IMG/VR virus record: IMGVR_UViG_3300035670_000598
Location: 1-38,559 of that record
Direction: 5' to 3' (one strand)
Source of the DNA: a virus
DNA length: 38,559 nucleotides
This document shows, in pieces, positions 28,014-36,898 of the stretch. The notes below the pieces were generated by a model. It searched no databases and was not told where the DNA came from. It saw nothing but the letters and a program-made list of their open reading frames with translations. Position 1 is the first letter of the stretch. The number at the start of each line of letters is the position of its first letter. A program made the translations under genes and the position numbers.

Positions 28014-29257
28014 CGAACGTCCTGCTCGCCCCGCAGAAAGGCCCGCAGACGTGGCTCCTGACCTGCCCAGTCGGGGACATCCTGTTCGGCGGCGCGCGTG
28101 GCGGTGGCAAGACCCTGGCCAGCCTGCTAGACTGGCTTAGCCACCAGACCCGCTACGGCAAGGACGCGCGAGGCGTCTGGTTCCGCAGGACGCTGCCCGA
28201 GATCGAGGGCGCCAGCGTGCCGATGGCGCAGTATTTCCCCCAGCTCGGCGCTGTGTACCAGGTGCAGGCGCGCACGTGGACTTTCCCATCAGGCGCGACG
28301 CTGAAACTGCGATACCTCGAGAGCGATCAGGATGCCGACCGATACCAGGGCCACGAGTACACGTGGCTCTGCTTCGACGAGGTGGGCACGTGGTCGACCA
28401 GTCGGCCTATCGACAAGCTGCGCGCCACGCTGCGCTCTGCGGCTGGTGTGCCCGTGCGGCTCGTCGCCACGGCCAATCCTGGTGGCCCAGGTCACGCATG
28501 GATCAAGGCTCGTTACGTCACGCCAGCCGACCCGCTGACTCCATTCGTCGGCGACGACGGTCAGCTGCGCGTGTTCATTCCGTCTAGGATCAGCGACAAC
28601 CCCGCGCTGCTCAAGGCTGACCCGACCTACATCGACCGACTGAAGGCCTCAGGCCCGCCGTGGCTGGTGCGCGCGTGGCTCGACGGCGACTGGGATGCGA
28701 CGCTGCAGGGCGAGATGATCCGCGCCGAGTGGCTGCAGCACAGCTACGCCACCGCGCCAGCCCGCACTGGTCGCACGCTGATCAGTGTGGACACAGCGAT
28801 CAAGGCAGGCAGAGACAACGACTACACGGCCATGATCGTCGCCGTCGAGGATGCTAGTCGGCTGCACATTGTCGAGATCGCCCGCGGCAAGTGGGAATTT
28901 CCCGACCTGCGGTTGCGACTGGCTGCGCTGTGTGATCTGCATCAGCCGCACGTGGTCCTGATCGAGGACAAGGGCAGCGGCCAGTCCCTGCTGCAGCAGC
29001 TGCGCGCCGATGGTTTCAGGTGGCCGCTGGTGCCGTGCGTGCCGACTGCCGACAAAGTGACGCGCCTGTGGACGGAGACTGGGCGCCTCGAGGCTGGCGG
29101 CGTGCTGCTGCCAGAGTCTGCGCCGTGGCTGCGCGACTTCGTGGACGAGTGTCTGACCTTCCCCAAGGGCGCGCATGATGACCAGGTGGACGCGCTGTCT
29201 CAGCTGCTGCGGTACGTGCGCGAAGGTGTAGACCTGTGGGCAGTCTATGGTGCATAG
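28010..29257 (+). CDS. terL: Terminase large subunit (ATPase-nuclease)
   Basis: The ATG at 28010 overlaps the small subunit stop. The 415-residue protein has Walker A GGARGGGKT (27-35), Walker B YTWLCFDEVG with the coupling motif VATANPGGPG, and the RNase H-like nuclease: TLISVDTAIKAGRDNDYTAM, HVVLIEDKGSGQSLLQQL and HDDQVDALSQLL, giving the three acidic metal ligands. It translocates and cuts concatemeric DNA at the portal. The circularly permuted assembly is compatible with headful packaging, but the sequence does not prove the mode. Confidence 0.96.
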   Translation: MTNVLLAPQKGPQTWLLTCPVGDILFGGARGGGKTLASLLDWLSHQTRYGKDARGVWFRRTLPEIEGASVPMAQYFPQLGAVYQVQARTWTFPSGATLKLRYLESDQDADRYQGHEYTWLCFDEVGTWSTSRPIDKLRATLRSAAGVPVRLVATANPGGPGHAWIKARYVTPADPLTPFVGDDGQLRVFIPSRISDNPALLKADPTYIDRLKASGPPWLVRAWLDGDWDATLQGEMIRAEWLQHSYATAPARTGRTLISVDTAIKAGRDNDYTAMIVAVEDASRLHIVEIARGKWEFPDLRLRLAALCDLHQPHVVLIEDKGSGQSLLQQLRADGFRWPLVPCVPTADKVTRLWTETGRLEAGGVLLPESAPWLRDFVDECLTFPKGAHDDQVDALSQLLRYVREGVDLWAVYGA

Positions 29258-29277
29258 TGACGCGAGCGAGGTGGACC

Positions 29278-30765
29278 ATGGCGCGCAAACGGACAGTCAC
29301 TGACCAGCAGCAGATCCAGACCGACGCAGGCAGCGCGAGTATCCGCCGCCAGTACGCCGACAATTGGACGAACGTGTGGCAGGGCTACGGCATCGAAGGC
29401 CGCGACAAGTCCGCATCGACGCGCTTCGAGGAGCGCGGCCAGCTCACCTGGCAAGAGCGCACGGCGATCTATCGCCAGAACTGGATCGGGCGTCGCGTGG
29501 TCGACGACCTCGCAGCAGACGCGACCCGCGCGGGCTTCGCCGTCGGTGTGGCAGAGCGCCCAGAGCTGCCCGAGCTGATCACGCAGGAATGGCAGCGACT
29601 GCAGCTGCACGACGTCGCGCGCATGGGCATGACGTGGGGACTGGTCTACGGCGGCGCCGTCGGCCTGCTGCTGACTGACGACACGCCGATCGCGCTGTCG
29701 TCGCCATCGACTGGCATCGGCATGCAGACGCAGGCGACCATCTCGACTGCCACTGTGACGGTGCTCAGCACGCCGCTCGACATCAAGACCCTGCGCCAGC
29801 TCAAGCGGATCGTGATCGTGGATGCGCGCTATGCACTGCCAGACATCACCGCGTACACCAGCGAGCTCGACTCGCCGAATTTCGGCAGGCCCGAGTACTA
29901 CACGGTGACGCCATACGGATCGACGACGAACACCACCGCCTATCGCGTGCACTGGTCGCGCCTCGTGCGGTTCGAGGGCATCCCGACCGACATGCTGACG
30001 CGCGTCGCCAACCTCACTTGGGGCGATAGCATCTATGAGAACTGCTATGACGTCCTGTCCCGCTACGGCATCGCCTACACGGGCGCAGCGCTGGCGGCTG
30101 GCGAATTCACGCAGAGCGTGATGAAGATGAAGGGCTTCAACACCCTGCAGGCGTCCAAGCAAGCGCAAGTGGTGCTAAACCGCATCAACACCGTGAAGAT
30201 GGGCCTTGGCGCGGCCAACATCGCCGTGGTCGACGCCGACAGCGAGGATCTGACGCGCATGGGCCAGCCCACCAGCGGCCTGCCCGACATCCTCGATCGC
30301 CTCAAGGAAGAAGTCGCAGGCGCGATCCGCATCCCGCAGTCACGGCTGTGGGGCAATCAGGCGGGCAAGCTGGCAGGCGCCGAGATGGATCGCGACCTGT
30401 GGGCCGAGTGGGTGCACGGCTGGCAGGACTACGCCCTGATGCCTGTCCTGCGTCGCGTGACAGATCTGCTCCTGCAGAGCAAGGACGGCCCGACCAGAGG
30501 CCAGCTCGTGCCGTACACGATCACGCCCAATCCGATCCGCCCGCCTGATCTCGACCTCGAGATCGAGCGCCGCGAGCGGCAGGCCAAGATCGACCAAATT
30601 TACTACGGATTGAACACGCTGGAGGCCAGCGAGATCCGCGCGTCGCGGTTCGGCGGGTCTGCCTTCAGCTACGAGACCACGCTGCAGCCAGAGATCAGCG
30701 ATGCGCTGTCGGCCACTGATCTGGCGACAGCCGAGGCAGCAGAGATGGCAGCGGCTGGTGAGTAG
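29278..30765 (+). CDS. Portal protein (DUF1073-like)
   Basis: The ATG at 29278 follows GAGG; an ATG further up belongs to the end of the terminase gene. The 495-residue protein has the DUF1073 pattern: LTWQERTAIYRQNWIGRRVV and DDLAADATRAGF near the N-terminus, GMTWGLVYGGAVGLLLTD, LVRFEGIPTDM, then NLTWGDSIYENCYDVLSRYG and KEEVAGAIRIPQSRLWGNQA. A 12-mer of this protein forms the DNA channel at one capsid vertex. The order terminase-portal-head morphogenesis is standard. Confidence 0.9.
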   Translation: MARKRTVTDQQQIQTDAGSASIRRQYADNWTNVWQGYGIEGRDKSASTRFEERGQLTWQERTAIYRQNWIGRRVVDDLAADATRAGFAVGVAERPELPELITQEWQRLQLHDVARMGMTWGLVYGGAVGLLLTDDTPIALSSPSTGIGMQTQATISTATVTVLSTPLDIKTLRQLKRIVIVDARYALPDITAYTSELDSPNFGRPEYYTVTPYGSTTNTTAYRVHWSRLVRFEGIPTDMLTRVANLTWGDSIYENCYDVLSRYGIAYTGAALAAGEFTQSVMKMKGFNTLQASKQAQVVLNRINTVKMGLGAANIAVVDADSEDLTRMGQPTSGLPDILDRLKEEVAGAIRIPQSRLWGNQAGKLAGAEMDRDLWAEWVHGWQDYALMPVLRRVTDLLLQSKDGPTRGQLVPYTITPNPIRPPDLDLEIERRERQAKIDQIYYGLNTLEASEIRASRFGGSAFSYETTLQPEISDALSATDLATAEAAEMAAAGE

Positions 30766-31883
30766 TGGGGCAACGCCGACCAGTCAGGGCGAAGCGACCG
30801 ACGCGCCAGCTGCGTGCAGGGCCTACTGATGATCCCGCCCTCGCCAACCGTAGACGTCTGGCCGAGCTGGCACGCGCGCCGTCGGTCAAACTGGCGACGC
30901 CGCCGCTGCCTGACGGCCCGACCGTGGCCTACGCTGCCAAGCTGGTCAAGATTGCAAACGAGGCGTACCGTATTGCGGATCGCACTGTTGGCGCTGCTCT
31001 CCGAGATCTGCAGCGACTAGCCGACGAGAAGCAAGACGCCGACAGCGATCCAGACGCCAAGCGCAAGCGTGCAGCGGCGCAGAACCGACCGCACACAGAA
31101 GCCGAGAAGCGCCAGCTGTCCCTGCCGCTCGAGCTCGAGGACGCGATCGACAGGATGCAGCGCGCCGAGGAGGCCTACGCCGATCGCCTGCCCACTACGG
31201 ATCTGGCGATGACTGCTGCCATCGCCACTGAGCGGTGGTCTGCTGGTGTGCAGATGCGCGTATTTCAGTCGTTGGGCCTCAATCTTATACCGCTAGGCAG
31301 CCAGCTGCAGACTGCGCGTGACGAGTGGGTGCAGGTCAACAGCGAACTGATCGTCAGCCAGCCGCGCGAGGTGTCGCAGCGTGTCGGCCAGCTGGTGCGC
31401 GAGATGGTGCCTGCTGGGTCGCGATGGGAGACGATCAGCGCACGACTGCAAGAGGAGCAGGGCATCGCCGAGCGACGGGCCAACCTGATCGCCCGCGACC
31501 AAGTGGCGAAGTACAACGCCGATCTGACGCGCATGCAGCAGCAGGCCGTCGGCTTCTCGCACTACGAGTGGCGCGGCGCGATGGATGCGCGCGAACGCCC
31601 GACGCACGTGGCGCTCGAGGGCACGATCTGGAGCTGGGAGCGCCCGCCGCTGATCGGCAATCCTGGCGAGCCCATCCAGTGCAGGTGCGTGGCGATCCCG
31701 GTCACCAGCGCCGAGGTGATGGCGCGATCCAAGGAGCTGGGCGAGGAGGAGCTGATCGAGCGCACGGCAGCGCTCGGCCCGACGCAGCGCCAAGGGCCCG
31801 ACGCGACGCCAGAGGAAGTGCGCAAACGTGCAGCGCGCGAGGTCGAGGCAGAGATCAAGATGGCCCGTCGGCGCATGCTGTGA
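30765..31883 (+). CDS. Head morphogenesis protein (Mu gpF/SPP1 gp7-like)
   Basis: The GTG at 30765 overlaps the portal stop. The 372-residue protein is basic at the start and helical in the middle. Near residues 245-310 it has the minor head protein signature: RANLIARDQVAKYNADLTRM, FSHYEWRGAMDARERPTHVA, LEGTIWSWERPPLIGNPGE and PIQCRCVAIPV, where the Cys-x-Cys and His are conserved. These proteins bind portal and enter the capsid in few copies. A Lys/Arg-rich segment (DAKRKRAAAQNR) could bind DNA. Confidence 0.88.
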   Translation: MGQRRPVRAKRPTRQLRAGPTDDPALANRRRLAELARAPSVKLATPPLPDGPTVAYAAKLVKIANEAYRIADRTVGAALRDLQRLADEKQDADSDPDAKRKRAAAQNRPHTEAEKRQLSLPLELEDAIDRMQRAEEAYADRLPTTDLAMTAAIATERWSAGVQMRVFQSLGLNLIPLGSQLQTARDEWVQVNSELIVSQPREVSQRVGQLVREMVPAGSRWETISARLQEEQGIAERRANLIARDQVAKYNADLTRMQQQAVGFSHYEWRGAMDARERPTHVALEGTIWSWERPPLIGNPGEPIQCRCVAIPVTSAEVMARSKELGEEELIERTAALGPTQRQGPDATPEEVRKRAAREVEAEIKMARRRML

Positions 31884-31927
31884 TCGCCACTTGCGGATCG
31901 TGCAGACTGTCGCCACACTAGGAGGCT

Positions 31928-33415
31928 ATGAGCGTCCTCAGGTATGACCAGATCAGCCAGCGCCTCGACGGTATCGATCCCGAGACCGGGATCCTGCGTG
32001 GCCGCGCGACTCTCGCCAAGGAAGGCGTCTATCGCTACAGCGACGGCGACCGCACCTGGGCCGAGTACGTGCCGCTGGCGACGCTGATGGATCCGTCATG
32101 GATTGACTCGCTGAAGCTGGCGCCCGTCACCTTGAACCACCCCAGCCAGATGGTCACTGCCGACAACGCTCGCGCGCTGGCCGTCGGCGGCATCGGTGAC
32201 AGCATCGTCCGACTGGGCGACGCGATCGCCAGCCCGATCACGGTATGGGCGCGCGATGCCGTGGACGCTGCACAGACGACGCACCGCGAGATCTCTCTGG
32301 GATATTTCGCCGATGTCGAGGAGCGCAGCGGGTCGTGGCAGGGTCAGCTATACGATCGCGTGCAGACCAAGCGACGAGCCAACCACGTCGCCCTCGTCGA
32401 GCGTGGCCGTCATGGCCCCGATGTGCGGCTGATGCTGGACAGCGCCGACGTGGATCCCGAGGCCGACGACGAAACCAGCGACGCCGAAGAGACATTCACC
32501 CCGCCCTCCGAGGTGGCAGCTGCGGCCAAGCGTGGCCTAGAGCTGCGCGCCGAGCAACCGCCTAGCAACCGCGGCGGGACTGAGGTGGGGCTGGCCCGTG
32601 CACGGCAGCTGGCCAACCGCGAACCTGTCAGCCTAAGCACGATCAAACGCATGGCGTCCTTCTTCGCCCGCCACGAGGTCGACAAGAAGGGCGAGGGCTG
32701 GGGCAAGGACAGCAAGGGCTACCAGGCTTGGCTGCTCTGGGGCGGTGACGCTGGCTGGGCGTGGGCCAAGTCGGTGATCCGCAAAGTCGAGGCCCGTGGC
32801 GATGGCGCCGCGTGGCAATTGCGCGCCGATACCACGGCGCAAGAGGACGCGATCATGCAAGACCAGATCGATGCTCTGACCGCTGAGCTGGCGGTCGAGA
32901 AGGCCCGCGCCGACAAGGCCGAGGCCGAGCGCGACGAGCTGGCGGCACGTCTCACCGCAGACGCGCCAGCCTTCCCTGCCGAGCCGTCGGCAGACCCCGA
33001 GCCGCTGGAGCCCAAGGCCGTCGACCCGAGCGTGGACGCCGTGTGCGACATGTGCGGAGCGCCGACCCGTGGCGGTCGTTACTCGAGCGATATCGTCAAA
33101 GCCGACGCTCTCACCGAGGCCCGCGCCCGTGTCGAGCTCGAGACCCGAGTGCGCGCTGTGGTCGCTGCTGACTACACCTGCGACGGCAAGGACGATCGCG
33201 CGCTGCGCCTCGATGCGCTCGCCTCTCTGGGCGTGACTGGCGTCGATGCTCGCAGCGATGAATACCTGTGCGCGCGTCTCGACGCTGCACTGGAACTGCG
33301 AGCGCAGGCCCAGACGCCTGCCGCCGTGATCGCTCGCGCCCTGACCGCGACCCCAGCTGCTGCTCCCCGCGAGACGCTGGACGCCAACCACCTCGCCAAG
33401 AAGGCGTGGCACTGA
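31928..33415 (+). CDS. Prohead protease (DUF2213-like) fused to an inserted domain and scaffold-like C-terminus
   Basis: The ATG at 31928 follows AGGAGG. Residues 1-150 are DUF2213-like: ILRGRATLAKEGVYRYSDGD, LKLAPVTLNHPSQMVTADNA with the likely catalytic His, THREISLGYFADVEE and RANHVALVERGRHGPDVRL with Ser and His conserved. Residues 170-275 form a second domain (FTPPSEVAAAAKRGLELRAE, TIKRMASFFARHEVDKKGEG, AWLLWGGDAGWAWAKSVIRK), seen in many phage proteins. A coiled coil (about 297-330, AVEKARADKAEAERDELAAR), a CDMCG motif and a helical tail follow, fitting a scaffold. The enzyme should cleave itself and the scaffold as the capsid matures. Confidence 0.85.
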   Translation: MSVLRYDQISQRLDGIDPETGILRGRATLAKEGVYRYSDGDRTWAEYVPLATLMDPSWIDSLKLAPVTLNHPSQMVTADNARALAVGGIGDSIVRLGDAIASPITVWARDAVDAAQTTHREISLGYFADVEERSGSWQGQLYDRVQTKRRANHVALVERGRHGPDVRLMLDSADVDPEADDETSDAEETFTPPSEVAAAAKRGLELRAEQPPSNRGGTEVGLARARQLANREPVSLSTIKRMASFFARHEVDKKGEGWGKDSKGYQAWLLWGGDAGWAWAKSVIRKVEARGDGAAWQLRADTTAQEDAIMQDQIDALTAELAVEKARADKAEAERDELAARLTADAPAFPAEPSADPEPLEPKAVDPSVDAVCDMCGAPTRGGRYSSDIVKADALTEARARVELETRVRAVVAADYTCDGKDDRALRLDALASLGVTGVDARSDEYLCARLDAALELRAQAQTPAAVIARALTATPAAAPRETLDANHLAKKAWH

Positions 33416-33443
33416 GCGGGCCGACCCCCGCAGGAGATAGAAA

Positions 33444-33935
33444 ATGGCTGCTTTCACTTCGGTTTCCAGTACGCTGACGGTCGGCCTGATCGGTCAGCTC
33501 GGCTACGGCAACGACGCGGATCTGCTGGTCCGCAGCTACACTCTGATCGACGCTACTGACGTCGCCCCCGGTCGCGGCGTTGTGGTCGACACGGCTGGCC
33601 CCAACAGCGCCAAGCTGCCTGCTGGCAGTGGCACGTTCGCTGGCGTGGTATTCAACGACGGCAACCTGCCGATCGAGTCTGCCGAGTACTCGGCGACTGG
33701 CGTCCCCTTCCTTCCCACGCTGCGTCGCGGTCAGGTGTGGGTGCCGATCACCCAGAACGTCGACCAGACCTCGCCCGTCTACCTGCAGCACACGCTGAAC
33801 GCTGGCCGCGCGCCTGGCACGTTCAGGGCTGACGCCGACGGCGGCAACGCGCAGCTGCTGGCCAATGCGCAATTCGCGTCGTCCTACACTGCTGCCAGCG
33901 GCAAGGCGCTGCTGACCGTCAACCTCCCCGCCTAA
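33444..33935 (+). CDS. Head cement/decoration protein
   Basis: The ATG follows AGGAG. The 163-residue protein resembles phage structural cement proteins: SVSSTLTVGLIGQLGYGNDA at the start, ATDVAPGRGVVVDTAGPN, SGTFAGVVFNDGNLP and GQVWVPITQNVDQTSPVYLQ. It is beta-rich. The position just before the major capsid gene is usual for cement proteins, which bind on the outside of the expanded capsid and stabilise it. Confidence 0.75.
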   Translation: MAAFTSVSSTLTVGLIGQLGYGNDADLLVRSYTLIDATDVAPGRGVVVDTAGPNSAKLPAGSGTFAGVVFNDGNLPIESAEYSATGVPFLPTLRRGQVWVPITQNVDQTSPVYLQHTLNAGRAPGTFRADADGGNAQLLANAQFASSYTAASGKALLTVNLPA

Positions 33936-33961
33936 GCGGCTGAGACCATAGGAGAACTATC

Positions 33962-35077
33962 ATGAGCAAGTACATCCGCAAGGGCATCGTTGACGGCGCC
34001 CTGCACCTCGACGCCGATGGGCGCGAGATGGTGATCGACGGCAAGGCGCTCGTCGCCAATGACAGCCGTTTCGCTGGCTTCCACGATCGTCTGGCGGCTT
34101 CGCCGCTGCGCTCGATGCTGCAGGGCCACATGGACGGGATCGCCACGGGTTCGCGGTTTGACGCCGCGTCCTCGTACGCTCTCGCCCGTGAGCTGCAGTA
34201 CGTCTCGGCTGTGATCGCGCAAGAGCCCCTCGCCGATCTGACCTCGATGGCTGCGTTCCCGATGGCTGTCGACCAGCCTGCTCCGTACCAGCAGGTCTAC
34301 ACCTGGAAGGCGCAGAGCTGGACGAAGGGTGGACGGATCTCGCGCAACTACAAGGACATCGGCCTGCGCGGTGACATCAACCTGTCGCAGAACAGCCAGA
34401 ACGTCGCGCCGCTGCTCGCCCATGCCTCGTGGGGCTTGGACGACATCGCGCGCGCCGCGCTGGGCAACGTGCCGCTCCCGGCTCTCGAGCTGCAGGGCGC
34501 GATGCGTACCGTCAGCGAGGCGATCAACAGCGAAGTGTGGTTCGGCGACTCTGACGCCAACATTGAGGGCGTCTACTCGAACGCCGACATCCTCAAGGCT
34601 GTCGTCGCCAACGGTGGCGCTGGCTCGCCGTTGTGGGCCAACAAGACCCCCGACGAGATCGAGGCTGACATCACCGACCTGATCAACGATCTGGTCGAGG
34701 CGGTCAAGGGCAAGGGCAGCCTGCTGCCCAACCGCCTCGCGATGTCGGTGGCCTCGTACATGAAGATCGCCACCACGGCCCGCTCGCAGCTGACCGGGAT
34801 GACGATCCTCCAGTTTGCCGAGCAGGCTCTGGCTGCGGCTGGCGCGCCCAATCCGCAGATCACCGCGCACCCCGAGCTGGCCGACAACGGCAGCGGCGCC
34901 AAGTGGATGATCTGCTACCGTCACGACCCGCTCGTGGCTGGCCGCATCCTCCCCGTGGCCCCCGTGTTCCTGCCCCCGGACATCGAGTCTACCTACATCA
35001 CCCAGGCGATCCATGCGCAGAGCGGCGGCATCAACGTCCGCTACCCTGTCGCGATGCAGATCCGCTACGGCATGTAA
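33962..35077 (+). CDS. Major capsid protein (DUF2184-like, HK97 fold)
   Basis: The 371-residue protein follows a TAGGAG ribosome binding site. The sequence shows DUF2184-type features: ALARELQYVSAVIAQEPLAD, FPMAVDQPAPYQQVYTWKAQ, GRISRNYKDIGLRGDINLSQ, a central LELQGAMRTVSEAINSEVWF, and a C-terminal PPDIESTYITQAIHAQSGGI with RYPVAMQIRYGM. These match HK97-fold capsid subunits found next to DUF4054 and LIC_12616-like neck genes. A long antisense open frame covers this gene but is only a codon-bias shadow. Confidence 0.9.
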   Translation: MSKYIRKGIVDGALHLDADGREMVIDGKALVANDSRFAGFHDRLAASPLRSMLQGHMDGIATGSRFDAASSYALARELQYVSAVIAQEPLADLTSMAAFPMAVDQPAPYQQVYTWKAQSWTKGGRISRNYKDIGLRGDINLSQNSQNVAPLLAHASWGLDDIARAALGNVPLPALELQGAMRTVSEAINSEVWFGDSDANIEGVYSNADILKAVVANGGAGSPLWANKTPDEIEADITDLINDLVEAVKGKGSLLPNRLAMSVASYMKIATTARSQLTGMTILQFAEQALAAAGAPNPQITAHPELADNGSGAKWMICYRHDPLVAGRILPVAPVFLPPDIESTYITQAIHAQSGGINVRYPVAMQIRYGM

Positions 35078-35088
35078 GCGAGGCAGCA

Positions 35089-35439
35089 ATGGCGATCACC
35101 GCGTCGGACGTCCAGACTTTCGCTCCAGAGTTTGCCGGGGTTTCGGCCTCGATCATCAATCTCTGGATCGGCTGGGCGCCCGGCGCGGTGGATCCCGACC
35201 TGTTCGGCCCTGACGCCGATCAGGCGCAGATGCTCTGGGTCTGCCACCAGCTGATCCGTTCGGCTGGTGGCGCCAGTGGCACTGCTGGGCCAGTGACCCA
35301 GCGCGATGTGGGCGACGTGTCGATCCAGAACGCGTCCAGCATCGAGCGCATGGACTGGCATTTCATGAAGTCGTCAGCCTACGGTCAGGCGCTCTACCTG
35401 CTGATCCAGCGATACTGTGCTGGCGGCGCGGTGGCCTGA
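35089..35439 (+). CDS. Head-tail connector (DUF4054-like)
   Basis: The ATG at 35089, 11 bp after the capsid stop, gives 116 residues; the longer open frame overlaps the capsid gene. The protein is helical: ITASDVQTFAPEFAGVSASI, IINLWIGWAPGAVDP, AQMLWVCHQLIRSAGG and a C-terminal SSAYGQALYLLIQRYCAGGA. This is the DUF4054 pattern, adaptors that bind below the portal. It overlaps the next gene by one base. Confidence 0.85.
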   Translation: MAITASDVQTFAPEFAGVSASIINLWIGWAPGAVDPDLFGPDADQAQMLWVCHQLIRSAGGASGTAGPVTQRDVGDVSIQNASSIERMDWHFMKSSAYGQALYLLIQRYCAGGAVA

Positions 35440-35939
35440 TGGCGCAGGGCGTGACCATCACTGACGATCGCCGTCTGTATGACGCGATCCAGCGCGAGGT
35501 CGCCAAGCTGCGCGGCGCTGTGGTGACTGTCGGCATCCACGGCGACGACTCGCGGCGCGACGATGGCGCACAGACCAATCCGCAGATCGGCGCGATCCAC
35601 GAATTCGGGTCGGGCCGCATCCCTGAGCGCTCGTTCTTGCGCTCTACAGTCGACGGCAGCGACAAGATCGTCAAGACGGCAGAGCAGGCAGCCAGCGATG
35701 TAGCGCACGGCAAGCTCTCAGCCGAGAAGGCAGCCAACCGTGTCGGCGTGGTCGCCGTCGGCGCAGTCAAGCGCACGATCCAGAGCAGGATCCCGCCGCC
35801 GCTGTCGCAGCAGACGCTCGAGCGCCGCGCTGCCAAGGGCGCGCATGGTGGAGGACTCGCCAGCATGGGCGGTGCAGCCACGCCACTGATTGACAGCGGC
35901 CAGCTGATCCAGTCGATCCAATACCGTGCAGAGGTGTGA
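35439..35939 (+). CDS. Neck/tail completion protein (HK97 gp10-like)
   Basis: The 166-residue protein has VVTVGIHGDDSRRDDGAQTN, IGAIHEFGSGRIPERSFLRS and a C-terminal TPLIDSGQLIQSIQYRAEV, the pattern of HK97 gp10-like and related neck proteins: an Ile-His-Glu-Phe-Gly strand, a Pro-Arg-Ser-Phe turn and an Asp-Ser-Gly end. It joins head and tail in the neck. It lies between the connector and a small neck protein and overlaps both. Confidence 0.82.
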   Translation: MAQGVTITDDRRLYDAIQREVAKLRGAVVTVGIHGDDSRRDDGAQTNPQIGAIHEFGSGRIPERSFLRSTVDGSDKIVKTAEQAASDVAHGKLSAEKAANRVGVVAVGAVKRTIQSRIPPPLSQQTLERRAAKGAHGGGLASMGGAATPLIDSGQLIQSIQYRAEV

Positions 35940-35941
35940 CC

Positions 35942-36346
35942 GTGGCAGGCGTCCCCGTCGTCGTGACTGACTGCGTGATCTCGCTGGCGACGGTAGACGT
36001 CACCCGCATCCGCTACGCTGCTGGAGCGTACAGCACCACGGCTGGCAGCAAGGGCGTGTTCCAGGCGGGCGCCTCGACCACCTCGACGATCAGCGCAGTC
36101 ATCGGCCCGATCGACGGGCGCACGCGCGACCTGCTGCCTGAGGGTATCCGTCTACGCGCGCGCTACCTGTGCCACACCACGGCAGACCTGCGTGGCGACC
36201 AGCCCACAGCGAGCGGCACGGCGATCCTGCAGGCCGATCGCGTCGTGTTCAACGGGCGCACGTACCAGGTATACCAAGACCGCGACTGGGTTACGCTTGG
36301 CGCCTTCCAGCGCAGCGTGCTGGTCGATCAGACTGCGGAGCCGTGA
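35942..36346 (+). CDS. Head-tail joining/neck protein
   Basis: The preferred start is GTG 35942, 7 bases after GAGG; GTG 35936, overlapping the previous stop, is possible and would add two residues. The 134-residue protein is beta-rich: VVTDCVISLATVDVTRIRY, ISAVIGPIDGRTRDLLPEGI, and FNGRTYQVYQDRDWVTLGAF near the end. The last part resembles small neck/stopper proteins with a Y-x-V-x-x-x-x-D-W turn. Function is inferred from place between the gp10-like and terminator genes. Confidence 0.65.
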   Translation: MAGVPVVVTDCVISLATVDVTRIRYAAGAYSTTAGSKGVFQAGASTTSTISAVIGPIDGRTRDLLPEGIRLRARYLCHTTADLRGDQPTASGTAILQADRVVFNGRTYQVYQDRDWVTLGAFQRSVLVDQTAEP

Positions 36347-36885
36347 TGCCTGCAACCTTCACATGGCCCAACGTGCAGGATGCGATCTATGATGCCGCGA
36401 AGGCAGCGATGCCGACCTGCAACGTGATCTGGGCATTCGGCGCCAATCCCGCGTCCATGCCAGCCAAGCCGTTCGCCGTCCTCAACCTGACGACGCGCGA
36501 CGTGCAGCAGGGACTGCAGGGCCGTGATGAGGTCAGCAACACGACCACGGCGGGCACTGTCGTCTACTCGCACCACCGCCGCCACGTCGTCAGCGTCAAC
36601 GTCTACAGCAACAGCACGTGGGGCACTGACCACGCCGTCGCCCTGCTGTCGGCACTGTCGCGCGAGCTGCGCAAGGACTCGCGCCAGCTGGCGCTGCGGC
36701 AAGCTGGCTGCAAGGCATGGCCAGAGGGGACTGTGCAAGACCTCACGGCTATGCTAGACACAAGGGGCGAGAGTCGTGCACAATGCGACCTGCACGTCGC
36801 CACGCTCGACGGCACGACCGAGGCGGTCGGCTGGATCCAGACGGTGGATCTCAGCGGCATCGAGGTGGACGGCGAGCCGATCTGA
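36346..36885 (+). CDS. Tail terminator/neck protein (LIC_12616-like)
   Basis: The ATG at 36346 shares a base with the previous stop (TGATG). The 179-residue product has the features of phage neck terminator proteins found before DUF3383 sheaths: helix VQDAIYDAAKAAMPTCNVIW, MPAKPFAVLNLTTRDVQQG, RRHVVSVNVYSNSTWGTDHA, VALLSALSRELRKDSRQLAL and a final strand CDLHVATLDGTTEAVGWIQ. It caps the tail after elongation and binds the neck. A sheath gene follows after 13 bp. Confidence 0.8.
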   Translation: MPATFTWPNVQDAIYDAAKAAMPTCNVIWAFGANPASMPAKPFAVLNLTTRDVQQGLQGRDEVSNTTTAGTVVYSHHRRHVVSVNVYSNSTWGTDHAVALLSALSRELRKDSRQLALRQAGCKAWPEGTVQDLTAMLDTRGESRAQCDLHVATLDGTTEAVGWIQTVDLSGIEVDGEPI

Positions 36886-36898
36886 TGGAGGGGCCTAG

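Noticed and set aside
29245-30168. 307-codon antisense frame over the portal gene
   Set aside because: Same shadow pattern; no ribosome binding site logic and no neighbours on that strand.
33932-35089. 385-codon open frame antisense to the major capsid gene
   Set aside because: It is the shadow of a GC-rich gene with strong codon bias; the translation is Arg/Asp/Val-rich without domain pattern, and the sense frame is a clear capsid protein.
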